Below, in pieces: positions 32,912 to 46,500 of a stretch of 64,000 nucleotides of DNA (the stretch's first letter is position 1; each line of letters starts with the position of its first letter). Source of the DNA: Enoplolaimus lenunculus (Eukaryota; Nematoda; Enoplea; Enoplida; Thoracostomopsidae); assembly GCA_030248215.1 (NCBI GenBank), contig JASANG010000423.1, positions 57,884 through 121,883 of the forward strand. Reading direction: 5' to 3'. Made by a program: the position numbers and the translations under genes. Under the pieces are notes generated by a model. The model searched no databases and was not told the origin of the DNA. It saw only the letters and a program-made list of their open reading frames with translations.

Positions 32912-33126
32912 GTGTATTTTCGCATTTACCCTGTTCGGAGAGAAATTATTATTAAATTAGATACCATTACAAGTAAACAGTTTTCAAACCGTTCATTGGA
33001 ATGTCTTCAGTATTTGTCAGAATGTACTGTTGCGCGGTTTGAGTCGGATCAAGTGCCGGTTGCGTTACTCCAGCGACAGAATCTTTCCATGGACGAAGAC
33101 TTGCGCGAAATTTCTGAAAAAGTTAA
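32912..33126 (+). CDS. Possible exon(s) of an unidentified gene
   Basis: An open frame with convincing protein texture (REIIIKLDTITSKQF, LECLQYLSECTVARF, NLSMDEDLREISEK). It ends at AAA/GTTAAGT, a usable donor, and its tail would enter a MITE at 33154. I do not recognise the family. The amphipathic, all-helical look with an acidic end is compatible with a DEATH-fold domain, but that is weak inference. No start or partner exon is certain. Confidence 0.35.
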
Positions 33127-33153
33127 GTATCAAAGCAGAACCGTAACTACGTA

Positions 33154-33591
33154 CTGTAGTGACCCAAATAAGAGGTGGGGACTGATATTTATTTGGCCTC
33201 TCCAGAGAGTATCCCCCTTGATATTCGGTTACGGACTGCAATTTATTTTTAACCCACGCTCCGCCGCCCTTCGTTACTGATATATATATCCGGTACTGCA
33301 ATTATCCGTTAAATTAAACGTTTATTTGTCTTGTGTGAATAGCTTGAGCGATAATACAAGGTTGAATGTATTTTCAAAATTTAAGTAACCTTAAAGTTTC
33401 GAAATCAAATTATTTGGTGCTGGAGTCATTTATGCGCTACAATTAGGATTAATTGACATTTATGGGCTCTAATTAGGGTTTAGGGACTCTATCCGCTTAC
33501 GGACTCTTATTAGGGAAACGGACTCCTATTGATTCGGACTCAAAATGGGTACCCCCCGTCTTATTACCCCCTCTTATTCGGATCAATACAG
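33154..33591. mobile_element. TA-flanked MITE (CTGTAGTGACCC family), copy 2
   Basis: CTGTAGTGACCCAAATAAG and CTTATTCGGATCAATACAG are inverted, with TA on both sides. It shares GAGCGATAATACAAGGTTG-like DNA with the other copies. Confidence 0.85.
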
Positions 33592-34045
33592 TATTGTGAA
33601 TAGGCGGCCGCCGCCCTATCGAACATCTTCGGGCCTCCCTGGCCAAAATTTTTGAGACAGCATTAAAACTTCCAAAAGATATGCTTACCCCAGCATCCAA
33701 TATATACTAATAATTCCTCGTTGTGGGGATGTATTTTGGTGAAACTACGAATATTTGACTTGAACAAAACGGTGCCTGTTGCATTGATATGGCTGGCTCA
33801 TAGAAGTTTTAATGGGAGTAAACTGTTGCTTTGAAAACAGAGCGAATGTAAACAGGGCCTCAATAAGCACGCGTCCATGCACGATTCTGAATGCAGTATC
33901 AAGCCTTTAGCGTACGTAAAATATTAGTCTAAATCTTCAGTCAGTCGTCTATGTATCTTTAATTTTTTCACCACTTCCATCTTCGTGAAAGGTGGCCTTT
34001 AAACAATATGGCTCATGCACACCATCGACTAAAGCTTAGGTTTAA

Positions 34046-34113
34046 CCCTTTCTCAAATGAATATTATATACACTGCGCTGAGTTGCCTATAGGCAACTCA
34101 ATGTAAGAAGGGG
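34046..34113. mobile_element. TTAA-flanked MITE, short copy
   Basis: TTAA then CCCTTTCTCAAATG at the left; ATGTAAGAAGGGG then TTAC at the right. It contains the perfect palindrome GAGTTGCCTATAGGCAACTC. It is a small relative of the element at 48895-49157. Confidence 0.8.
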
Positions 34114-34200
34114 TTACGTATGGCTTATGCAAAGGCCCAGACCAACGCAAGCGTAAATGTGGAGGATGTCTACAAGAGCCCGAAATACAGTTAGGGTAGC

Positions 34201-34391
34201 GGCCTATGTAAAGATAACGGGTTACCGTTTTTCCGCGGAATTGCAATTTAAACTTTAAATTAATTTTTTGGCTTCGGTCTAGGTTTAGGCTTACGCTCAG
34301 GTATAGGTTTATTTTTACGCTAATAGTCTTAAAAATTAGGCTTAGAAATTTGGCTTATATTACAGTTACGGCCCTATTCTATACATCGGCC
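34201..34391. mobile_element. CCTAAG MITE, copy 8, at the SLC6A4-like 3' end
   Basis: GGCCTATGTAAAGATAACGG to CCCTATTCTATACATCGGCC. It supplies the TAG that ends the unspliced reading of exon 14. Confidence 0.75.
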
Positions 34392-34597
34392 GAATGTTGA
34401 AACATAACAAAGTCAGTTACCTCAGACAGGTTGTTGCCAGGTGACTTAAACAACATATAACAACCGACAATGGGAATTGCGAGCGCTGATGAAAATCCAA
34501 GAACCCAACCAATTCGATTCATCCATTCTGGATAGACATAACCATACGCTTTAACTTCGACCTTTGTTTGGCCGTAAATGCCGTACATCAGCGTTAG
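34379..34597 (-). CDS. SLC6A4: SLC6A4-like exon 14 (helix 12), 3' end uncertain
   Basis: Encodes [20 protein letters not shown] and [18 protein letters not shown]. After LSE a GTAACT donor occurs (exon would end at 34421). Without splicing the frame continues 13 codons to TAG at 34379-34381, inside a MITE. A separate, shorter final exon is likely but was not found. Confidence 0.85.
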   Translation of the reverse strand, partial: LTLMYGIYGQTKVEVKAYGYVYPEWMNRIGWVLGFSSALAIPIVGCYMLFKSPGNNLSEVTDFVMFQHSADV

Positions 34598-37500
34598 CTG
34601 AAACATTATTATAAACAGTGTTGTGTACTTTTGCCCTGTGCATTGTGTTTATATTTTTCTACTAACTAAAAATATGCTTAAAATTATTTAAAACTGCTGC
34701 CGAATTAAGTGTCGAATTTACTTTATTATGATGAGTGGCAAAGATTTACTTAATTCTAAACAAACATAAAAAATTAATAGTTTTACATTTTAATTAATCA
34801 GCAAATGACAGCAGTAGTTTTACTTACCGACATTAATAATTCAGCAAAGATTTACTCAATATTTATGTCACTTATACTTAAAAATGTTAGTGAAATTTAA
34901 CTTAAGTATTTTAGTAAAGTGTTTTTATAGAGTAGATTTGCAACACTTTAATGTAACAGATCGTTTATATAAATAATTAGCATAATTCCTGCTTAAAGCT
35001 TAGTTTCAGTACTTGAGTTTTACCGATATGGCTAAATTATAAAAGTACGCTTCAGTTAAACATTTTACTCAAAGTTTTAAAATATCGAATCAAGCGGCAG
35101 CAGTCAAACGGACGCTGCTCAACTTGGACACTGTCGTAAACGCCAATCGCTAACTGGTGGTAGTTGCTATATATATTGACAATTTCAGCTTTAAAAACTC
35201 ATATATTCAACCTAAAGCTGTGTGTATCATAACTGAGGACTTGTAACTTTCAAATCAGTACAATAAATTCTACGATCTTTTATTCCTGATGCGCAGTGTT
35301 CATCGTAGTAGAATGTTGCTGATTTTTTAAATAAAGCACGAAAACTGTATAGGTCTTGTTTACCGTAAGCAACTTGCTTAAATTGATATGATGGATGAGA
35401 AATTGCTTCTTGCCTTTCATCGATGCATTACGAGAAAACTCTAGGAGGGCAACCCTCTACTCGGCTATAGCGGGATTCCAACCCTTTCACCTTTGTTTAA
35501 CAGGCACATTTCAAGTTATTTGAGCTATCGATCAAATTTGTAAACATGTGAGACATGTTTGTCCTGGTGCACATGCAATAAAGCAATCCATATTGTATAG
35601 TTTGCTTGCGGGCAGCATACTGTCGACATATATAGTAGACAGAGAAAGCAGTTGGAGAAGCGAGCTGCGTGGCGCAGTGGTAGAGTGTTCCCTTAAGGGT
35701 CCGTAGGCCGCTGGAAGCCCGCATTTCCAGCATGCTCCGTTAAAAGGACTGAAGTCCCAGTCCCTACTTAGACTGGCATGAGGGCTACGCCGTGAGCGCA
35801 AAGGTAAGTTGCCGCGCTGTGAATGCGGTATCCACTGGAAAATAGGGTGGACGTCAGGGAATGGCTTTGTTAAAATTTAGGGCATGTCAGCATGAGACAT
35901 GCTTATTTTGGTGCATATGCAATAAATGCAATGCACATTGCATAGTATATATGCTTTCTGGCAGCTTACGGTCGACGTATATTGTCGGCGATAAAAGTAG
36001 CTTCAGAGGTGGGCCACGCGGCGCAGCGGTAACATCGTTTGCCTGACACGCATAAGGTTCCCAGTTCGAAACCAGACGTAACCCGCTTTTTCAGCTGCTT
36101 AGTTAAAAGGTCTGAAGATCTGGTTCCTACATAGACTGGCAAAACTTACTAACAAAAACGGCGGCCCAATAAGCGCCCAACAAAATTTCCAGTAGATTCC
36201 AGGCTGAAAGCCCAACATTTCTTGAATGTCACGTGAAAAACGTTTCAAACCTAAAAGTAAACATTTGATCTATTGTTTTATAGGTATGAATTGTGAACTG
36301 TTAATGTTTTTGGGCCAATTTTGTAACTTATAACGCTGTTATTTGATTGTTAGAGACTCGTTAATAATCTTGTAAAAATTACTTCAAATCAGCAAGCGGA
36401 AAACAAAAACTTGTTACAATATAAATCTTGTATCAGTAAAACTTAAAATGGTGGCTGCGAATTGCTCATAAACCTGCAAAAAGCTGTGGTAAAGGTACGT
36501 AGTAAAGCGTTTGTTCATTAATGGCCTATACGGTAAGTTTTAAAAGTATTTATGAAATAAAGCTAAAATGTTTAGTTAATAAAGTACTAAAAATACCGTA
36601 AATCCACGATACAACGACACTTTCACACAACACAGCAATTAAAAGACCAAATGTCGCAGCCCAAACGTTAAAAAATTCGACTATGAATACACCGCCCTAA
36701 AACAAAATTCTAAAATATATCTCAAACCGTCTGCTTTGATCAATTAAGACGGAAATAAATGACCAGGTGCATTGATTCAAGTAGGCCAAGTGTATTTAAT
36801 CTTGTCCATGATAAGAGTTTCTAGTCTCAAGTGGTTGCAATATTGGCAACGAACGCAGATGTGAAATATCGCAACGCAACTAAAAGTGTATAGAACGATG
36901 TGTTAACTAAATCTATACAAACCTACATTTGGAACTATAAATATTTAGTATTAATAATTTGTATATATGAAATCAGCTGGAACTGTGCCCAAAATACGTA
37001 TGTGAGACGTTGCTGATTTAATTATACAGATTATGCAACTTGTCGATATTAGCTCCGCTTTGTCTATTTTAGCCCCGACGCGCCAGAAGTTGAAGAAGCA
37101 ATATGTTTAATTTTTTGTTCTATTCACTGCTTAATAAAAATATTTGGGTCGTGACAGAACAACCGCAATTATTATGGAACAGTATTATTGATCTAATCTG
37201 AAAAGGGACGTTGATAAACAATACAGCGCCACCCTAAATACGAATTGTGGTTCCGCTACAACGCTGATAGGCAACAAGAAGAAATGTACCTGTGTACACA
37301 TGAAAAATCCAACTACCATATACATTCCGAATAAAGCTGCGACAAATAATTCTCGATGTTTCGCTAACACTGGATATTCGTCACTTAATGCTGTGATTAT
37401 GGCTTCTGATCCGCCAAACTATAACATAATAAAATTAATACCATTTCCTGATATATACGGCTCGTAGCCACAAAGTGACCCGGAGGTTTAAGTATCTCTG

Positions 37501-40500
37501 GAAAAGGTTTAACGTTCCTTCTAAAATTGTTTTGCCATTCTCGTCAGCGTTTTGAGCCAGTCAAATTGTTGATTTGAGCTTCTCGTCTCCGAAAGCAAAC
37601 TTAGATCCCGTAAGCAGTGACGGATTCAAGGAGTCATTCGTTGGGCAAATTTGAGGTTGGCATACCTCCTCAAGTTAATCCGAGACAAATTTGCGAGGTC
37701 AATTTAAGACTTAAAATCTTCAGCGATGAGTATTAATTGTACCGCACCCCGAATCGTCTGCCAAGCCAGCACGATCGCTACTGTGTTAACTTCAATACAT
37801 AACTTTTAGGAGGTAATCTGGCTGGACCCATTTTTCTAAATATGAAATATTTCTAAGCATGCACAACGAATCATAACAATAAAGCTCACTGGTGTTCGTT
37901 AAGGTACAACCGAAGGTCTGCCTCTGGCTCCAGCAGAAAATCGACTCTTGTCAAATACTTATAGATTGTATACATAGATGTTGAGGACAGACAGCTGCAA
38001 AGAGCCAGTACAAAGCTACACCGTTTCTAATCCTGTACAATCAGGGCGCTTCACACTTTCTGAAGCTTGTTTGAATTTGAAAAACTAATTTTTTACGAGC
38101 GCCTTGTGTTTTATAAGCGGCCAAACGCGCTGTTGCAAAAACCCTTTTATGATACAAGAACACCATGTAAATAGTATTCGGAGCCCTTAAATAAAGTTCA
38201 GCCATCGCTGCTTACAGAACTATCCAGTCCGAGAGTAAGAAGCATCAGAAAAAACACAAGCGACCAAAACGTTGATCCTGGCATTGTACTCAACGCCTCA
38301 GGATACACAACGAATACCAGACCCGGTCCTAAAATACTAATTTACTAGTGTAGTTTTAGCAATATTGGGTGTAAGATTGCACTGTAGATGCATAGCAATT
38401 TTCCGTAAAATATACTTATTTCGTACTTTATATTTTAAAAAATGTTTTTCGTTAATACCTCGTAAAAATCAATCCTTAAACTTACGGAAATAGTTGTTCT
38501 TAAAATAAGCACTAAAATGCTCAAAACTAAGACCAAGTTTTTCTAATATTACTGTATTGACCAGAATATGAGGGGGAGAGGTAATAAGAGGGATGTCCCC
38601 GTTTTGAGTCCCGATCAATAGGAGTAGTTGAGTTCAAAACTTAAAGCGTACTTAAGTTTTGAAAGTAACATTCCAAAGTATAACCTTGCATTATCGCTCA
38701 ACCTTGTAATGCAAGGCAAAAAACGTTTAATTCAACGGATAGTTGCAATACAGAATATATATCAGTAACGAAGGACGGCAAAGGGCGGGTCAAAAATAAA
38801 TAACAGTCCGTAACCGAATAACAAGGGGGGGTCCCTCTGGAGAGGCCAGATAAATATCAGTCCCCCCTCTTATTCGGGTCACTACAGTAATAGCTTTGTC
38901 AGCCATTGGGAAAAAATTCAAAGCTTAGGCTTTGATTCTTTATATAAGATAATTTTACATGAAAAATGAGCAAAGACCAATCAGTACTGTGTTTTGTTTT
39001 ATTATACACGTGCTCAAGAGGTGCTGAATATTTTTATAATAATACCTTCATCGGCAACTTCTTCAATTTTTCGACCCGATTTACACGCCATGTATCCAAG
39101 AACAGAGAATATAACGAATCCAGAGACAAAACTTGTCATTGTATTGATTGCTGACGTTAACAGGGCGTCCCTAAAAACTAAACAAACCGACTATGGAAAG
39201 AATACACCGCGCGGTCTTCATCCGGCTCCGCTTTCGGCACGGAGTCGACCATCTGCTTTAGTAGAATTTTTGCAGGAGGCTCGCGTAATTTAAACAATGA
39301 AAGTTTGGTAAGTTTTTGCCAAAATTGTGTATTAAGTGAATTTGTTCGTAACTAGAAACCATTTCGAAAGCTTCGTTTTACAGGCAATTTTTTTAGAAAT
39401 ATTAATTTGTACTGGGAGAGTCGCGGTGTTTTCGCGCATAAAATTTTCTGACACGTCTGCTACTAATGGACAAAACAATAACTTACATATAAACATTGTT
39501 GTTGAATTTATTGTAGCTGGCGAACGCAAGCAGGACACCGAAGCCTGGACCAAGCGAGAAAAACACTTGAGTCGCTGCATCGAACCAAACCTGAAAGTAA
39601 AGTTACATGAAGTCAAAAAGGCTGCCTAACCGCTAGAATTCCCAAAATGTTTATATTTGCTGGTTACAAATAAATTTACTCGGTGCTAAGCTTAATTACC
39701 GGTGTATAACCAGTGCTCAGTGGAGTAAATAAAAATGTGGGTTTAGGTTGTCCACCCTCGTCCCTATTTATTGTCCAGGGATTCATTACAAGATTGCTTT
39801 GAGCTAGTAGCACGAGCAAGTACTTCTTCGAAATTTTTATAGAACAGAATCCCGTCGTTTGCAAAATCCTAAACACACCTTTGCCACTGTTCACTGGTTC
39901 AACGCATAAAATTGCAACACAGTGCACAACTGTGCAGTCTGTCCCTTGCGTGCATATACAGCTTAGTTCAACCAAAAATTGCGATAATCACAAAAGATAT
40001 GTTTTTGCTCAAATTTAGTCTTAGGTATGGAACAGTCTTAAGGCTCATGTATCCTTACCTCCATAGGCTTAGGCTTAGGCTCAGACTTTAGTATTAGGCT
40101 TAGGTAAAAGTATCCCCTATGTATTAAGCATGAGCGTATAAACTTTGCCTACACAACAAACGCCTCTACTTTGAATGTGAGTGAGAGTGTACAAGAATCG
40201 AGAAATATCTTACTTCTGACGGACACAGCCGGGTTATTTGTCTATGAACTTATGACAATAGCTTTGTAGTAAATGTGACAAAATGTGTCTGCTCTCTGAC
40301 AGAAAAGGCATACTAGTCAAAATACATCACATGCAGGATAGCCCCAGAGTGTAAGCATTTACGGTATGAACACAAATTGAAACAAAAACTGCGAGAGTTA
40401 AACCAGACGCATGCTCATGTTCTTCAAAGAATTTTAGGTTTGCACCAGTCGACTTTTTAAAATTGATTTGGTCTTTCAAACAGGGTCGTTTCTTGCGCTA

Positions 40501-43500
40501 GCTCACTGGACCCGAGGGTTTGGGTTTCGCTAAGCATGGCTTTGAAATTGAAAACGGGAGACTGTAGGAGCAAGTGGTTGTTGACTCGAATTCAAATCAA
40601 CTCGTGACATTAATGCTTGTGTGAATGTTTTGCAATACAGCATTCAACTATTTGTCAACATAAAATAAGAAATTTTGTGTTTAGTCGTTTAGAAAATTTG
40701 GCAAAGGTAAAGATCAGGGGCAGACCGTTTTATGCAGAATTTCAATAGAATAACTTCAAGTTTTACACTGAATTTTTGCTTAGGCTTACGTGTAGAATTA
40801 CTCTTGCTTAGGCTTATGCTTGGAAATTTGCTTGTACTACACGGCCCTGTTGTATACATTGGCCAAAAATTTGGTATTTATTAAAACATACATCAGGTTC
40901 ATATAGCTTGGTCATGTTTGATTTGAGGTAATACGCGATTCCGTCGAATGATCCAGGCAAAGTGATGCCTCGAACAAACAGGATACACAGAACGATGTAC
41001 GGAAACACTGCAGTGAACCAAACAACCTGAAATTTCCGTAACTAAGTCCTAAAAATGTACACCTGTTGGACATTTTTCCACTGGTTTCGCAATTTTCAAA
41101 TTCTGGCATAACTTTGCCTTGCATTAGGCGTAGACTTCAGCTTACGCTAATAGGATTTCAGCTTTTGGAAGAAGCGCTACAAGTGCCGAAACGGTAAAGG
41201 GGGCAATGCGGTATCAAAGCCCAAAACAGTGAAACTTGTTTTTAACCATCATTTTCACAGTGAATAAACGATTGTTTCTTAGAATAAAAGACCAGCGATG
41301 CCCGTAGCCAGCCCAACATCTTAGAGGAATCCTAAAAATTACATGAGCGCATGCGCGAGGATTTCGCATACTTTGCAACCGGGGTTGTGCTCTAGGAAGT
41401 CAAAAAGAATTAATTTCAAGCACAGGGGCGTCCGCAGAAAATTTCATTGGGGGCACCGAATAATTTCAGAGGGCTCTTACAATTGCAAGCAACATTGTTT
41501 ACAATTAGAACAACTGAATCCTACTTGTTCTATCTTGGGGGGCACCAACCAAATTATGCAGGGCACGGCCCGGAATGCTCCCTGTGGGTGGAACTTATCG
41601 CGTGCTGTTTGACTACCTTTCCGGACATTGAAATTCCTTTCCATAGACTGAAGTAACAAATCAGATAAATGGTCAGCAAACACAAAAGCAGCCGCCAACG
41701 CATGGAGCCCAGGTCAGACATTGTTGCGTTTTGTAGATCCAAGACAGAATTGCTGCAATCAAAAAATTCCCGTTTTACAAAGCAGGGCGTATTTTACGTT
41801 GAAGGGCCAAGCAATTATTTTGCGTGACAGTAAGCTTAAGCTTTTGGACTAATTATATTGCTTAGACTTAGAAGTAGGCGTTGGATTACGCTTAGCAATA
41901 CGCTTACACTACTGTTACGCTTCAAACGTAAACGCTGGCACCAAAAGGCATGGTAACAGTTGGTCCACGTTTGGGCCGTACAGGCCTAGACCACCACTCA
42001 ACAGAGACTAATACCAATTTTTTGTTAAAATTGTGGGCCCATGTATAGAACAGGGCTTGAACAGTAGTATAAGCATATTCCTAAGCCTAAGCCTATTCCT
42101 AAGCCTAAGCCTAAGCCTAAAGAAAAAAATTAGTCTAAAGCTTAAACTGATTCATTATAGCCCCTCCGAAAAACGATCCGGACCTGTTCTATACATGGGC
42201 CCAATTTTGTATAAAAATTGTGACTGGTAATTCTCGAAAAAACTTGGAGTTGTTGAAATCAACTGATCATTTTCACTATAGCATGGTTATTTATTGGCTG
42301 AAACCTATTAGGACTACATTGAAAAACCGCTTTGAAGGAAAAATTATTCCAAGAGGTCTAGCCTTCAACCCACGTTCACAATTACAGCATCGCCTAAAAG
42401 TTTTGTATTTGTTCGTCAATTCAAATGTAAAATATTTCTAAACCAGAATAGTATATGTGTTTTTCATATGCGGGCAGTTTTCGCTAGGAAAAGCTTGCAC
42501 TCTGCATGGTGTCAACTCACAAGAAATATTCTTCGGAAGAAGATCGAACCCCGGTGGCGTTGAATGCGACTTCTCGGCACGCGTACCAATCTGCAGTTCC
42601 ATCTTGCAAAGTGTTACTATTGGATGCAATATGCAAATCAGCCAATTCATAGCATTCACGCGTATTCCAGCTATTATTGCACGAAGACCATGGCAGAGGA
42701 GAATTGAACGACGCAACAAAATAATACAACGCCCACGAAATGATTACGTTGTAGTAGAAATCAACGTAGAACGCGATCATTACAACACAATAGCCAATTC
42801 CTGAAACACAAGCGATTTCAATTTTGCACGCGCAAGTTTGGTTACAACGCAGCTTTGAAGTTGTTGCATAGCTGTAAATTATTCACTGGAAATCACGCTA
42901 TTAATGCAATTCGCATCTGTGAATGCAGATGCAAGTCGGTTGAATTTCTTGCACCTACAGTTTGATTGGTCAATCGGAATGTTCCTTTTTAAGTGCTTGC
43001 AGTGGCAAGCATTTCGTACAAGTTGCAGCTGCGAGTTCTCGCTGCAAAAACTTGCACGTATTGACTTAAGCTTGCTTGCATCATACGTTCCGTTGTGTTA
43101 ACCGCACCTAAGCTAAAAACCGCAATGACTTACCTTTAAACAACGGACATATGCGTCCCCATGTTGTGATTGCCCCTTTACGATTGTACTGGCCCAGCGA
43201 TAACTCCATGTAGAATAAAGGCACGCCAACGAACACATACATCAAATAATACGGTATCAAGAAAACTCCTAAAATAGAAACTACGCAAAATAACCAAAAG
43301 TTGCGACAAAAACTGTGTCTTTGAACAGGAAATAACCCAAAGAAAAAGTATAAAAGCAAATTTTCTTCGGACCGGTACAAAATATTGTTCATAATAACTA
43401 AAAATCATGCCGCAGTTGCTGCAGAAGTAGTAGTTGTTGAGTTCCTTGCATGTTCGTAACCAGGATTTGATTTTACGAGAAGACGACCACGCCTGCTTAT

Positions 43501-46500
43501 CTTTTGGGTGGACGAGTGAAGCCACAAAGGAAATTTTTTCTTCGACAAGTTATTGTACAGCTTGAGAATGTGTATTTTTCGAACCTTTCCAGGATTTCGG
43601 GGAGATATATTCCCTACCGCTTTTGGACTGCGCCCATGGTTTTTGTTATTTACAATACACCAAGATCATATGTTAGTCTTTGATTTGACGGGTAACGTCC
43701 CTAATTAATTATTAGACAAGTTTGCATACGAACCAAAATATATTTTGTAAAAAAATTCCAATGGACCATCCCTATTTTACGTATTACTTCATTTGCATTT
43801 GACCGGTCTCTTCGCTCCCGCGGTTTCTGTTACTGCTATATAAGCTGTTCTGCCGTACAGGTGCACCCCATTTTTGCATGAGCTGCGCCGCCCCTGATTA
43901 ACCTCAGTTGAGTTTCTTGACAAAATTTGCTGTCCTCTAACAAACATTTCGCTCACTTGCAAACTATGGCAAAAATTCTAGCATCTACCCGTTGAAACTT
44001 TGTTGCCATTCTGACAAATATTGTGTTGTGCTGGCGTGCCAGGCCCAACAGTAAACCAACTCACCTCCACCATTTTTAAAACATAAATACGGAAATCGCC
44101 AAACGTTCGCTAAATCAACGGCGAATCCAATGACTGACAATAAGAAATCGATTTTTTTGCCCCACGTTTCACGTTCGTTTGGATCTTCATTAGGATCTGG
44201 TTGCGGTTCGTCTGCTAACGCTGTCTTGACCCGAGCGTCAGAGCCCTTCAGTGCCACTGTAGAGTTAGGGGGTGAAGGTGGACAGTGGGTATCGTCTGCG
44301 ATGTTTAAGTATGTTGTACTTCCTGTGTCGCCGGGAAGATCTTCGCCTGCTGAAATTTAAAATAAAATCAATTGCAAATACACTGCCGGATCTATGATAT
44401 TCTAGTGTACCCAAAGGTTAAAAATTTTCTGAATATATGAACTTATATAGTAGAGTGCGACTAGAATTCGAAGCAAGCTTGCTTTCAGTGGTTTATTCAA
44501 CTCCGATGCACACTCACGTATTGCGAGCGAAAGGACTGGCAGATGCGACAGCTCGATTCGAAACAAGCGGCATTGCGTGGAAATCTTCTCAACCGAGGTA
44601 GCGTTAAAGCCTAACGTGACTATGCACTATTTTTGATCTGTGTAGGAGTGGAGAGAGCGTTGATCCTGAGATTCCACCCCGAAACCATTCATATCTGAAC
44701 CTCTCGTATGTGGTTCAAAAATAGCTGTACATTTGAATCTTTTTTGATTTGATTTGTAGTTCAAGGTAATAGGGCCAACGTATAGTACAGGGCCGTAACA
44801 GTAGTATAAGCATATTCTTAAGCCTAAGCCTGTTAAGCGTAAGAATGAGCTTAAGCCTAAGCCTAACCAAAGAATAGCCTAAAGCTTACGCTTACTCTAT
44901 TGCAGTCCAGCTGACGCTCTGATCTTGACATGAGCTCAAACGTTTTAAGATTCATTAGCTGAATTTTTTCGACTATCAAATGGATGAGACAAATATCGGG
45001 TTTACAGTGTAATTTAAGAGGAATTTCGGGAAACATTTTTCTATTATACTTAAACTTTTTACAAAACGAAAATTTCTCGGTTATGCTCCACATTCCTGAT
45101 TTGCCATCAACTTCTCTAGTATTGCGAACCAGGCTTAGCCAGAATTATTTTGGTAGAAGATATATAGTCTCACTCACTGTTTGACGAAGTCAGCAGGTTG
45201 TTTGGTACTCTATAAGAGAGTGACTTTTTCTCATCTTCTCTGCCATTTCCGGACCGCACGCATTTCCCCTATATCTCTCATGGCATACGTTCGTCTCTGA
45301 GGATTGCGACTTTAGAATTATTAAAATAATATTTGATATTTTTTTGAACGTTGAACTTTTACATTTGGTTTAAAAATCTTTTAATGTGGTGGTTTATTTT
45401 TAAAAGCACAGTGTTTTTAAATCGTTCCTTTACGTATTTTAAATAGTTTGGACAATTTTTAGTATTAACAATGCAATAAAAACTAGATATCCTACCCCAT
45501 TTCGAGAATTCAAAAAACTTTGCTAATGTAGAATTCTAAGCCAAATAAATGGCTACAGCGTCTAATCACCAGTGAACGACAGGATTTCAAGCTGACAATC
45601 TTCAGCAATTGCAGATCTCAAAATTGACAGTGATATGACAAATCTGATCAGAAGATGTGATGAACTTCTAACGTCATTATTCTGTGGTTCGAAAGCGACA
45701 CGAGCTATCACCAACTCAAGATAGGTGGTATACACTGCAAAAAGTGGTGGGTCAAATTGATTCTTTCTGAAATAGGCTCTACGGGACTACACAAACTGAG
45801 TCAAATTCGACTTCGCCAAAGTCATACATGCTATTCAGTGAGTCATATTTGACTGTGGCCGTGTTAAATTTGACTCAGATTGCGTAGTCCCGTACAGCCT
45901 GTTTCGGAGGGAGTCAATTTGACTCACCGTTTCTTGCAGTGTACACATCTGAGAATACGGGCTCTAGCAGTGACGTGAAATCTGATCTGCAAAATGTGAT
46001 GAACTTCGAACGTCATTCTGTGGTTCCAAAGCTACTCGAGCTATCATTAACTCGAGATAAGTGGTGTACACATCTGAGAATGCGGGCTTTATCAATGACG
46101 TGAGTTATCTACTTCAAGTAGTTATTTCATGTTGGCAGTACACATCTGAGAATGCGGGCTTTATCAGTCATATGAGTTATCTACTTCAAGTAGGTATTTC
46201 ATGTTGGCAGTTTTAGCTATTAAACTTCAATCATTCTTTGAAATACTAGTAGGTGTGTTTGGTTAATGCCTATAACTTCGTGCAAATAAATTAATAGTAG
46301 TTTTGGTAGCACCCGGTTAACGCACCGTAAAGTCTTGGCGAAAGCATCAATGGCAATGGATTGAACAAAACTGAATTTTAAAGTGACTTAATTATGCGAG
46401 CATAATCATAACGGAATTTCTGTATTTTCACACCGGAAAAAGACACCTAACTGTCGTTCAAATTTGTTCGATAGTATAATAAACACTTGGTTAAAATGAA

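Noticed and set aside
39676-39975. A 99-codon minus-strand frame in a transporter intron
   Set aside because: No splice context, no recognisable domain, and it lies between two well supported exons.
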